64,000 nt of DNA from JARYLZ01 sp964388275 (GTDB lineage Bacteria; Bacteroidota; Ignavibacteria; SZUA-365): assembly GCA_964388275.1 (NCBI GenBank), contig CAYLZD010000011.1, forward strand, positions 1 through 64,000, given 5' to 3'. Under the pieces are notes generated by a model that was not told where the DNA came from, did not search any database, and saw only the letters and a program-made list of their open reading frames with translations. Every line of letters starts with the position of its first letter. The first letter of the stretch is position 1. The position numbers and the translations under genes are program-made. This document shows, piece after piece, positions 28,002-35,588 of the stretch.

Positions 28002-28043
28002 GTGAAAAATCGGTTATCACCAACCCAATAAAGGAGAAAAGGC

Positions 28044-28556
28044 ATGAAACATCGCTTGGGATTGCTTTCAATCACTCTCTGCGCTTTGATCTGTCTGTCG
28101 ACCGGCCGGACGGCCGCGCAGAATTACAAGAACTCGATAAGCGCGGACCCGATCAGTCTGGCCTGGGGTTTCCTCAACTTGACTTATGAGAACCGCATCG
28201 GCGCCACGAATTCCTTCACCGTGTTCGGCAGTTATTGGTCTTACTCCAATTGGACGGCTTTCGGAATCGGCGGTTCTTACAGGTGGTACTTCGAGATCGG
28301 CGACGCCAAGCGTCCCCTGCAGGGACTCAGCGCAGGCCCTCTCGTCTCATTTGGATTCTGGGATTACGCCACGAGTTCCGTTCATTCCTATTCCGGGGGC
28401 ACATCGGCGGCGATCGGCGGCGAACTCGCATACAAATGGGTTTTCGGAGGTTTCGTCGTCGAACCTATTCTGCGTCTGGCATTCAACCTGGCATCGATTT
28501 CGGGCCTCGATTACCGCGCCTACGGACTCGGCGTGAATCTCGGTTACGCCTGGTAA
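28044..28556 (+). CDS. small outer-membrane beta-barrel-like protein
   Basis: 170 aa; AAAGGAGAAAAGGC upstream. Signal peptide to about residue 27 (GRTAAQ). The rest alternates polar and aromatic/hydrophobic residues (NSFTVFGSYWSYSNW, AIGGELAYKWVFGGF) and ends LGVNLGYAW, with the C-terminal aromatic residue expected for an outer-membrane barrel of about 8 strands. The family is not recognised with certainty; it recalls DUF3575-like proteins. It is followed by a strong terminator, so it is monocistronic. Confidence 0.6.
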   Translation: MKHRLGLLSITLCALICLSTGRTAAQNYKNSISADPISLAWGFLNLTYENRIGATNSFTVFGSYWSYSNWTAFGIGGSYRWYFEIGDAKRPLQGLSAGPLVSFGFWDYATSSVHSYSGGTSAAIGGELAYKWVFGGFVVEPILRLAFNLASISGLDYRAYGLGVNLGYAW

Positions 28557-28585
28557 GCGAACCCCGCGTACACGAATCGTTTTAC

Positions 28586-28614
28586 AACGGAGCGGCAATC
28601 CCGCTCCGTTTTTT
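28586..28614 (+). terminator. intrinsic terminator
   Basis: Perfect 10-bp stem AACGGAGCGG/CCGCTCCGTT with a 5-base loop (CAATC), the last stem bases merging into a run of six T's (28609-28614). The best Rho-independent terminator in the window, 30 bases after the barrel gene stop. Confidence 0.9.
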
Positions 28615-28640
28615 CATCTCCGCTTCGATTCGAGCGGAAT

Positions 28641-28668
28641 TTGTTCAAAAGGCGCTGTTTCGTACATT
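28641..28668 (+). promoter_or_regulatory. candidate promoter of the 28.75-kb barrel gene
   Basis: TTGTTC (28641-28646), 16 bases, TACATT (28663-28668), directly after the terminator and 83 bases before the ATG at 28752. Confidence 0.45.
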
Positions 28669-28751
28669 GGTTTTCAATCATCCGCTTTGCGGATGAATCC
28701 ATTCCACAAAATCCGCTGTTGCACATCGTACTTATCAGCCCGGAGGCCAAT

Positions 28752-29321
28752 ATGAAGCGCATTTATTCCGCCATCCTCCTTCTCGTAATTGCGTCAACAC
28801 CCGCCCTGTCACAGACCTACGTCGGCGCTCAGCTCGCGCTCGGGATCCCGGCGGGCGAATTCTCCAACGACTACCAGATAGGATACGGCGGCAGCGCGCA
28901 GTTCCTCTACAATCTCGTAGAAGACAATCTCTGGATAGAGGGCGAGCTCGGCTTCCTGTATTTCGGATACAGTTCCGAGATAAAGGAGGACCAAAGCGGG
29001 CATCTGCAGTCCATTCCTTTGCTGGCAAGCATCAGGTACGAACTGAGCAAAGGTTTGTTCAGGCCCTATCTCGGAGGCAGCGCCGGAATTCACATCGCGA
29101 CACGCAAGATCGAAACAACCACCCCGGTGGGGGTAAGCCAGGCATCCCGCTCCGAATCGTCACTGGGAGTGGCCATACTAGGCGGATTCCTTTACCCGAT
29201 CACACAGACCATATCGCTCGACGTGAAAGCCGCCTATCACATTGTCCTCTTCGAGGATGTTTTCGACACTCCGTCGTTCCTTGTCGTAAAAGCGGGAATT
29301 GTTCTTCCCATCCAATTCTGA
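28752..29321 (+). CDS. outer-membrane beta-barrel protein
   Basis: 189 aa from the ATG at 28752 (the earlier open frame lacks a signal peptide and would overlap the promoter). Signal peptide ends near TPALSQ. GAQLALGIPAGEFSNDYQIGYG and repeated amphipathic strands with the end AGIVLPIQF (terminal Phe) are typical of OmpW/Omp-beta-barrel proteins (PF13505-like). Function unknown; probably an 8-strand barrel. Confidence 0.7.
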   Translation: MKRIYSAILLLVIASTPALSQTYVGAQLALGIPAGEFSNDYQIGYGGSAQFLYNLVEDNLWIEGELGFLYFGYSSEIKEDQSGHLQSIPLLASIRYELSKGLFRPYLGGSAGIHIATRKIETTTPVGVSQASRSESSLGVAILGGFLYPITQTISLDVKAAYHIVLFEDVFDTPSFLVVKAGIVLPIQF

Positions 29322-29448
29322 AAAAGGCCGCTGTCGACATCCGCGCCTTGCCCCGCCCGCCTCGAGATGCGGACGCGCCGCTCATTCAGCCGGCGCATTT
29401 CGATCCAGGAAATTCACCAGGCATGACATCATAAATTGAGGACCAGCA

Positions 29449-31152
29449 ATGAGCCACATAGGCGTCTATGAAGAAACCCGGAAGAACTTCTCCTGGGATA
29501 TTTCCGAAAAAGAACTTGAATATAAACCCGGAGATGTGATAAACATCGGCGTTTACTGCACGGACCGCATTTGCGACATGGGCAAGAGCGAAAAGCTCGC
29601 GCTGATCTGGGAAGGGCATGACGGAACACAAAAGCGTTACACTTTCAACGACATGCGGGTGCTTACCAACACGATCGCCGCATTTCTGAAGAGCAACGGC
29701 ATAGAGGCGGGAGAGCGCGTCTGCCTGTTCATGGACAAGGTGCCGGAACTTTACTTCGGTTTCCTCGGCATACTGAAGCTCGGGGCCATCGCGCAGCCCC
29801 TTTTCTCGGCCTTCGGTTCCGAATCCCTCATAACACGCCTCGAAGACGCGCAGACCAGCGCCATTTTCACGCAAAAGAAACATCTGGCGAAGGTGCGCAA
29901 CATACTCGATCAGCTTCCCTCGCTTCGTTTGGTGATCGTCGTCGACGACGACGGCTCGAAGCCCTTGCGTGAACGCGAGATCGCCTTCCACATGGATGAA
30001 GCCGAACGGGTGGAGAAGTTCGATGCGTTTCCGTCGAAGGCGGAGACTCCGTCCGTTCTGCACTATACCTCCGGCACTACCGGCAAACCCAAGGGCGCGC
30101 AGCACGTGCACTATTCGCTCATCTCGCAATACCTGACGGCGAAATACGTTCTCGACCTGCACGAGGACGATGTTTACTGGTGCACCGCTGATCCCGGCTG
30201 GGTGACGGGCACATCTTACGGCATCATCGGGCCCTGGGCGAACGGCGTCACTCAGTGCGTTACCGACACCGGCTTCAAGGCCGACAATTGGTACGGTTTC
30301 ATCGAGCGCATGAAGGTGACGGTCTGGTATTCGGCCCCGACGGCCATTCGCGGGCTGATGAAGGAAGGCATCGAGGTCGTCCGCAGGCATGACCTTTCCT
30401 CGCTGCGTCATCTCTGCAGCGTCGGCGAGCCCCTCAACGCCGAAGCCGTGCTATGGTCGCAGGAGGCGTTCGGGAAGATGTTCCACGACACCTTCTGGCA
30501 GACAGAAACCGGAAGCATCATGATCAGCAATTACCCCGGCATGCCGATCAAGCCGGGTTCGATGGGCAAACCGTTTCCGGGAATCACCGCGACAGTTGTG
30601 GATCTTACCACTCATGAGCCCGTAACGCAACATGGAATAGTCGGCCTGATCGCGATTCAGCCGCCCTGGCCGTCTATGTTCCGCACTTACTGGAACAATC
30701 AGGAAACTTACAAGAGCAAATTCAGAAACGGCTGGTATCTCTGCGGCGACCGCGCCAGCATCGACGAGGAAGGGTACTTCTGGTTCGTCGGCCGGGACGA
30801 CGACGTCATCAACACGGCCGGGCATCTGGTCGGACCGTTCGAGATAGAATCCGCGCTGCTCGAGCATCCCGCGGTGGCCGAATCCGCTGCGGTGGGCAAG
30901 CCGGATCCCGTCAACATGGAAGTCGTCAAGGCTTTCATAGCTTTGAAGCCCGGTTTCGAACAGACGAAGATGCTCGAGCTCGAAATCATGAATTTCATAC
31001 GAAAGAAACTTTCGCCGCTGGCCATGCCCCAGGAGGTCGAGTTCGTTCCCACGCTGCCGCGCACGCGCTCGGGCAAGATCATGCGGCGGCTCCTGCGCGC
31101 CAGGGAATGGGGCGAGGAAATCGGCGACACGTCCACATTGGAAGACGATTAG
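29449..31152 (+). CDS. acsA: acetyl-CoA synthetase, AcsA-like AMP-forming ligase
   Basis: 567 aa, close to the short AcsA type (about 570) and shorter than the 650-aa Acs. Activates acetate with ATP to acetyl-AMP and then acetyl-CoA. Motifs LHYTSGTTGKPKG (AMP binding), ADPGWVTGTSYG, WQTETGSIMISN, YLCGDRASIDEEGYFWFVGR, and Lys543 in RTRSGKIMRR, the usual acetylation-control lysine. It sits near the DUF485/ActP acetate importer, which supports acetate as substrate. Because the next genes are an ACP and an acyl-transferring synthase, a role in acyl activation for them is possible. Confidence 0.87.
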   Translation: MSHIGVYEETRKNFSWDISEKELEYKPGDVINIGVYCTDRICDMGKSEKLALIWEGHDGTQKRYTFNDMRVLTNTIAAFLKSNGIEAGERVCLFMDKVPELYFGFLGILKLGAIAQPLFSAFGSESLITRLEDAQTSAIFTQKKHLAKVRNILDQLPSLRLVIVVDDDGSKPLREREIAFHMDEAERVEKFDAFPSKAETPSVLHYTSGTTGKPKGAQHVHYSLISQYLTAKYVLDLHEDDVYWCTADPGWVTGTSYGIIGPWANGVTQCVTDTGFKADNWYGFIERMKVTVWYSAPTAIRGLMKEGIEVVRRHDLSSLRHLCSVGEPLNAEAVLWSQEAFGKMFHDTFWQTETGSIMISNYPGMPIKPGSMGKPFPGITATVVDLTTHEPVTQHGIVGLIAIQPPWPSMFRTYWNNQETYKSKFRNGWYLCGDRASIDEEGYFWFVGRDDDVINTAGHLVGPFEIESALLEHPAVAESAAVGKPDPVNMEVVKAFIALKPGFEQTKMLELEIMNFIRKKLSPLAMPQEVEFVPTLPRTRSGKIMRRLLRAREWGEEIGDTSTLEDD

Positions 31153-31220
31153 ACGCGCAAAACCGCGGTACAACACCGATTCCGACATTAAACAGTCACA
31201 ATAATAACAACAAGGCATGA

Positions 31221-31258
31221 TGCGGCCGGCGCCCGCGTGCCGGCGGTTTCGGGCCGCA
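31221..31258 (+). other. GC-rich hairpin before the ACP gene
   Basis: TGCGGCC (31221-31227) pairs with GGCCGCA (31252-31258), with a nested CCGG/CCGG pairing inside. It lies 23 bases before the ACP start and its ribosome site (AGGAG at 31269-31273). It could be an attenuator or RNA-stabilising structure; no T run. Confidence 0.3.
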
Positions 31259-31280
31259 AAACCAATCAGGAGATAGCCCC

Positions 31281-31535
31281 ATGTCGCAACTGAAGGACGT
31301 CATTCTCAATTATGTAAAAAACGAATATCTCGAAACCGACGACGACCGCGAGGTGAACTACGACACCCCGTTGATTTCCAGCGGCATCGTCGATTCATTC
31401 TCGATGGTTTCGCTGAAGGTATTCCTCGAGAACACTTACAACATTTCGATACCGGACGCAAAGGCCACGCCCGAAGCCTTCGACAGCGTGAACAACATAA
31501 TCGTTCTCCTGAAAGATTTCGGCGTCAACGAATAG
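31281..31535 (+). CDS. acyl carrier protein
   Basis: 84 aa; CAGGAGATAGCCCC before the ATG. Four-helix carrier with phosphopantetheine site Ser39 in SSGIVDSFSMVSL. It has DSF rather than the DSLD/DSLE of housekeeping AcpP, so it is a specialised carrier. The next gene, an alpha-oxoamine synthase, starts ten bases later, so the carrier probably delivers or accepts an acyl group for that enzyme. Confidence 0.9.
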   Translation: MSQLKDVILNYVKNEYLETDDDREVNYDTPLISSGIVDSFSMVSLKVFLENTYNISIPDAKATPEAFDSVNNIIVLLKDFGVNE

Positions 31536-31544
31536 GAGGCGGCC

Positions 31545-32789
31545 ATGTTCAGCAATGAAATTCGCGAGGATTATCGAAAACAGCTCGGCGAGATGCAGAC
31601 GCAGGGCATCTTCAAGCAGGAAAGAGTAATCTGCGCCCCGCAGGATTCGGATATCGAGACGGAATTCCCGATCGGCGCCGAACGCCGCAAGGTCATCAAC
31701 ATGTGCGCCAACAACTATCTCGGTCTGTCTTCGCACCCCGACGTGGTCCAAGCGGCTCATGAAGGACTCGATTACAGGGGCTACGGCATGTCGTCGGTGC
31801 GCTTCATCTGCGGCACGCAGGACATACACAAGGAACTCGAGGACAAGCTCACGGCTTTTCTCGGCACCGAGGACACGATACTATTCCCGTCCTGCATGGA
31901 CGCGAACGCCGGCGTGTTCGAAGCCGTGCTCTCCGAACAGGACGTGATGATCGCCGACCGCCTCGTGCATGCATCCATTGTCGACGGCATGCGTCTCGCC
32001 AAGGCCCAGCAGGACACCTACAAGCACAGCGACATGGCTCACCTCGAGTCGAAGCTGCAGCTGCACCAGGACAAGCGCATCCGCCTGATCATCACCGACG
32101 GTTCGTTCTCCATGGACGGCGATCTTGCGAAGCTCGATCAGATAGCGGCTCTGGCCGAGAAGTACAATGCCATGATATTTCTCGACGATTCCCATGCGAC
32201 CGGATTCATCGGAAAAACCGGACGTGGAACGCACGAACACTGCGGAGTCATGGGGAAGATCGACATCATTACGACCACTCTCGGCAAAGCGCTCGGCGGC
32301 GCTTCCGGCGGCTGCGTATCGGGCCGGAAGGAAATCGTCGAGATGTGCCGCCAGAAAGCGCGTCCATACCTCTTCTCGAACACCGTGGCCCCGGTGGTGG
32401 TAAGCGGAGCGAACGCGGTGCTCGACATAATATCCAAGACGACCGAGAGGCGCGACAAGCTCGAGCGGAACACCGCCTGGTGGCGTGAGGGCCTTACCAA
32501 GGCCGGCCTCATCATCAAGCAGGGCGAGACGCCCATTGTGCCGGTGATGCTGTTCAACGCGAAATTGTCTCAGGATTTCGCGAAGGATCTCTACGATCTC
32601 GGCATATACGCCGTCGGATTCTTTTTCCCGGTAGTTCCGAAGGGGCAGGCGAGAATACGCACCCAACTCTCCGCGGCTCACGAGATGCATCATTTGGAGC
32701 AGGCGCTGGATGCCTTCACCAAGGTCGGCGAGAAATACGGCATCCTGCACAAGACGAAACAGGAAGTCGTGGCGATGTACGGCGAGTGA
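31545..32789 (+). CDS. alpha-oxoamine synthase, Kbl/serine-palmitoyltransferase-like, ACP-linked
   Basis: 414 aa PLP enzyme of the AONS/KBL/SPT family, which condenses an amino acid with an acyl thioester with loss of CO2 or reverses this. PLP Lys248 in TTLGKALGG, MCANNYLGLSSHP, RFICGTQDIHKELE, FLDDSHATGF and PKGQARIRTQLSAAH are present. It differs from the second family member at 45.8 kb at substrate-side positions (RLVHASIVDGMRLAKAQQD instead of ALNHASIIDGIRLCKAKRY). Overall it is KBL-like, but coupling to an ACP suggests a lipid role such as a first sphingolipid-type condensation. That is an inference; a second Kbl is the alternative. Confidence 0.8.
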   Translation: MFSNEIREDYRKQLGEMQTQGIFKQERVICAPQDSDIETEFPIGAERRKVINMCANNYLGLSSHPDVVQAAHEGLDYRGYGMSSVRFICGTQDIHKELEDKLTAFLGTEDTILFPSCMDANAGVFEAVLSEQDVMIADRLVHASIVDGMRLAKAQQDTYKHSDMAHLESKLQLHQDKRIRLIITDGSFSMDGDLAKLDQIAALAEKYNAMIFLDDSHATGFIGKTGRGTHEHCGVMGKIDIITTTLGKALGGASGGCVSGRKEIVEMCRQKARPYLFSNTVAPVVVSGANAVLDIISKTTERRDKLERNTAWWREGLTKAGLIIKQGETPIVPVMLFNAKLSQDFAKDLYDLGIYAVGFFFPVVPKGQARIRTQLSAAHEMHHLEQALDAFTKVGEKYGILHKTKQEVVAMYGE

Positions 32790-32808
32790 CCCCCGTTAAC
32801 ACGGCGGA

Positions 32809-32847
32809 AAGACACCTGACAGCTCCACACGGACCGCCAGGTGTCTT
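32809..32847 (+). terminator. 10-bp inverted repeat, possible terminator
   Basis: AAGACACCTG and CAGGTGTCTT form a perfect 10-bp stem around a 19-base loop, 20 bases after the alpha-oxoamine synthase stop. There is no T run, so it may act as a transcript 3' end or with Rho. Confidence 0.45.
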
Positions 32848-32905
32848 GTCATAAAGAGGCCCTGCCGTCGTCCGGAATCATAACGAAGAATATTCAGGAG
32901 TGAGC

Positions 32906-33220
32906 ATGAGTATCACACAGGAAGACGTCCGAACCATACTCGAATCGGAGAAGTTCAAATCTCTTGTAAAAAAGAGAATTTCGGTAAGCTTATCGCTTAC
33001 ATTAATAATGCTGGTGGTTTATTTCGGTTTCATCCTTGCAATAGCATTCAACAAGGAATGGCTCGCCACGAAAATCGGCGAGCACATTACGATAGGGCTT
33101 CCCATCGGAATAGGCATCATAGTTTTCGCCTGGCTGCTTACGGGAATCTATACCAGGTGGGCCAACAGCAGCTACGACAAAAGCGTTCGCGAATTGAGAA
33201 ATCAGATCATCAGCAAATAA
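32906..33220 (+). CDS. DUF485 membrane protein, ActP partner
   Basis: 104 aa from the ATG at 32906, which sits at proper distance from CAGGAG; a GTG at 32900 is too close to it. Two membrane helices (SLTLIMLVVYFGFILAIAF and GLPIGIGIIVFAWLLTGIY), then YTRWANSSYDKSVRELR, the DUF485/YjcH pattern. Such proteins are almost always encoded just before the ActP symporter, as here (36 bases). Their exact role is unknown. Confidence 0.9.
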   Translation: MSITQEDVRTILESEKFKSLVKKRISVSLSLTLIMLVVYFGFILAIAFNKEWLATKIGEHITIGLPIGIGIIVFAWLLTGIYTRWANSSYDKSVRELRNQIISK

Positions 33221-33256
33221 TCCGGCATTATCAGCAACCATTCAAGGAACAGCACC

Positions 33257-34804
33257 TTGGGAACTTTGGAAACAACGCTCGGGCAGGCCAATATCGCCTC
33301 CATCATCATTTTTTTCGTTTTCGTCGCAGTCACCCTGGGAATCACCTACTGGGCTGCCAAGCGCACAAGAACTACTTCAGAGTTTTACGCGGCGGACAGG
33401 AGCATTTCGGGATTTCAGAACGGACTTGCGCTCTCGGGCGACTATATGAGCGCGGCGTCGTTTCTGGGCATCGCCGGCATGGTGGCGCTGAAAGGATATG
33501 ACGGTCTTATTTATTCGATAGGTTTCCTGGTCGGCTGGCCGCTGGTAATGTTTCTCATAGCGGAGCCGCTGCGGAATCTAGGAAAATTCACCTTCGCAGA
33601 CGTCGTTGCCTTCAGGCTGCGACAGAAACCCGTCCGGGTCGCCTCCTCCATCGGCTCCCTGATGACCATCGTCTTTTACCTGATAGCTCAAATGGTAGGC
33701 GCGGGAGCTCTGATACAGACGCTTTTCGGACTTCCCTACGAGGTGGCCATCATACTTGTGGGCCTTGTCATGATCGCTTACGTCACTTTCGGCGGAATGC
33801 TGGCCACAACCTGGGTGCAGATCATCAAAGCCGGTCTGCTGCTGGGCGGCGCCACGGTTCTTGTTTTCCTGACCCTTATGAATTTCGGCTTCAATCCGGC
33901 CGAATTGTTCAGGCAGGCCTCCCTGAAATATTCGGATGCCGTCCTGTCGCCGGGCGGTTTTGTGACGAATCCCTGGGACGCGATCTCGCTCGGCATCGCG
34001 CTCATACTGGGCACCGCCGGTTTGCCGCACATACTGATGCGCTTCTTTACTGTTCCCGATGCGAAACAGGCCAGAAGGTCGGTGTTCTTCGCAACCGGAT
34101 TCATAGGGTATTTCTACATACTGACTTTCGTTATCGGATTCGGCGCCATGGTGCTGGTCGGCCAGGATCTGATCAGCGGCATCGACAAAGGCGGCAATAT
34201 GGCCGCGCTTCTGTTGTCCGAAGCGCTCGGAGGACAGTACTTCCTCGGCTTCATCGCCGCCGTCGCTTTTGCTACCATCCTCGCCGTCGTGGCGGGTTTG
34301 ACCTTATCCGGCGCTTCCACGCTTTCCCATGATCTGTACGTCAGCGTCTTCAAGTCCGGTAAAACCGATGAAGCCGGCGAAGTAAGAGTTGCGAAAATTG
34401 CGACTCTCACGATCGGCGCGCTGGCAATCCTCCTCGGTCTCGTTTTCAAGGGCCAGAACGTCGCGTTCACCGTCGGACTCGCTTTTGCAATAGCCGCCAG
34501 CGCCAATTTCCCGTCTCTGCTGCTCTCGATATTATGGAAGAAGTACACCACAAAAGGCGCCGTAGCCAGCATCCTTACGGGCGCCGGCCTAGCCGTCGGA
34601 CTGATAATACTCAGCCCGACCGTCTGGGTGGATATACTCGGCAACGAGAAAGCCATTTTCCCGCTGAAGAATCCGGCCCTTTTCTCGATGGTCGCATCCT
34701 TCCTGGTCGGCATAATCGTGTCCCTTGCAAGCAGCGAACCGGAAGCCAGGAACAAATTCGAAGATGAAAAATTGAGAACATACCTCGGTGTCGGCGCCGA
34801 ATAG
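33257..34804 (+). CDS. actP: cation/acetate symporter ActP
   Basis: 515 aa from a TTG at 33257, with AAGGAACAGCACC upstream; no ATG or GTG gives a full first helix. Sodium:solute symporter family with about 13 membrane segments. Early motif EFYAADRSISGFQNGLALSGDYMSAASFLG, GTAGLPHILMRFFTVPDA and ATILAVVAGLTLSGASTLSHDLY are ActP-like. Imports acetate and similar short acids with a cation. It pairs with DUF485 and is followed by a phosphoesterase and a DUF294 sensor protein. Confidence 0.92.
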   Translation: MGTLETTLGQANIASIIIFFVFVAVTLGITYWAAKRTRTTSEFYAADRSISGFQNGLALSGDYMSAASFLGIAGMVALKGYDGLIYSIGFLVGWPLVMFLIAEPLRNLGKFTFADVVAFRLRQKPVRVASSIGSLMTIVFYLIAQMVGAGALIQTLFGLPYEVAIILVGLVMIAYVTFGGMLATTWVQIIKAGLLLGGATVLVFLTLMNFGFNPAELFRQASLKYSDAVLSPGGFVTNPWDAISLGIALILGTAGLPHILMRFFTVPDAKQARRSVFFATGFIGYFYILTFVIGFGAMVLVGQDLISGIDKGGNMAALLLSEALGGQYFLGFIAAVAFATILAVVAGLTLSGASTLSHDLYVSVFKSGKTDEAGEVRVAKIATLTIGALAILLGLVFKGQNVAFTVGLAFAIAASANFPSLLLSILWKKYTTKGAVASILTGAGLAVGLIILSPTVWVDILGNEKAIFPLKNPALFSMVASFLVGIIVSLASSEPEARNKFEDEKLRTYLGVGAE

Positions 34805-34814
34805 CCGTCGGCCG

Positions 34815-35588
34815 ATGAAACTTGCTTTCATATCAGACATACACGAGGATTACAGAAGCCTCCAGACAGCGTTCAAACTGATTGAAAAGACGAACTGCGA
34901 TCAGGTAGTCTGTCTGGGCGACATAGTCGGTTTCTCGTTTCAGTTCCAGCAGTCGCTGGGCCGCAGGAATGCCGATGCCTGTCTCGAGATGGTAAAGGAC
35001 CAGTGCCGTGCGGTAGTTGCGGGCAATCACGACCTTTTCGCCGCAGGGCGGCTGCCCGCATACGCCGCCGGATTCGAGTATCCCGAAGGGTGGCACGATC
35101 TCGGCCATGAACAAAGAGTCAGGCTCTCCCGGAACAGAGTATGGATATACGACGATATGGACAGAAGAGCGGTCCGCAGTCCGGCGTCCATGGATTTCCT
35201 CCTGTCCTTGCCCGAATTTCTGATTGTGGAACATCCCGGCCAGAAGTTTCTTTTTTCGCATTTCAATTATCCTGATTTTTCCGGTTCAACGACGGGCGCT
35301 CCCCGGAAGCCCAAGGATCTTGCAGATCATTTCGAATTCATGGATCGAACGAATTGCGGCATCAGCATATCCGGACACGGTCATCCGGAAGGCGTTTTGT
35401 CGGGCGACCGGCGAAGCATCCGGCTGCGGCCCTTCGGTTCATACTGCCTGAAGCAGGAAGCGCAATGGCTGGTTTGTCCCTGTATTGCGAACTCGTCGCG
35501 GCCCAGCGGCTTCATGGCTTTCGACACCGAAACGCGCCTGCTCGATATCATGCCCCTGAATGAAATGAAACGACAGGCTCTTTTATGA
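34815..35588 (+). CDS. metallophosphoesterase
   Basis: 257 aa from the ATG at 34815 (MKLAFISDIHEDYRSL). Calcineurin-like fold with all five metal motifs: D8-I-H10, GDIVG, GNHD, a central His in FSHFN, and the final SGHGHPEG. It is likely a phosphodiesterase; the substrate is unknown. It starts ten bases after actP and its stop overlaps the start of the sensor gene (ATGA), so the three are co-transcribed and translationally coupled. Confidence 0.9.
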   Translation: MKLAFISDIHEDYRSLQTAFKLIEKTNCDQVVCLGDIVGFSFQFQQSLGRRNADACLEMVKDQCRAVVAGNHDLFAAGRLPAYAAGFEYPEGWHDLGHEQRVRLSRNRVWIYDDMDRRAVRSPASMDFLLSLPEFLIVEHPGQKFLFSHFNYPDFSGSTTGAPRKPKDLADHFEFMDRTNCGISISGHGHPEGVLSGDRRSIRLRPFGSYCLKQEAQWLVCPCIANSSRPSGFMAFDTETRLLDIMPLNEMKRQALL

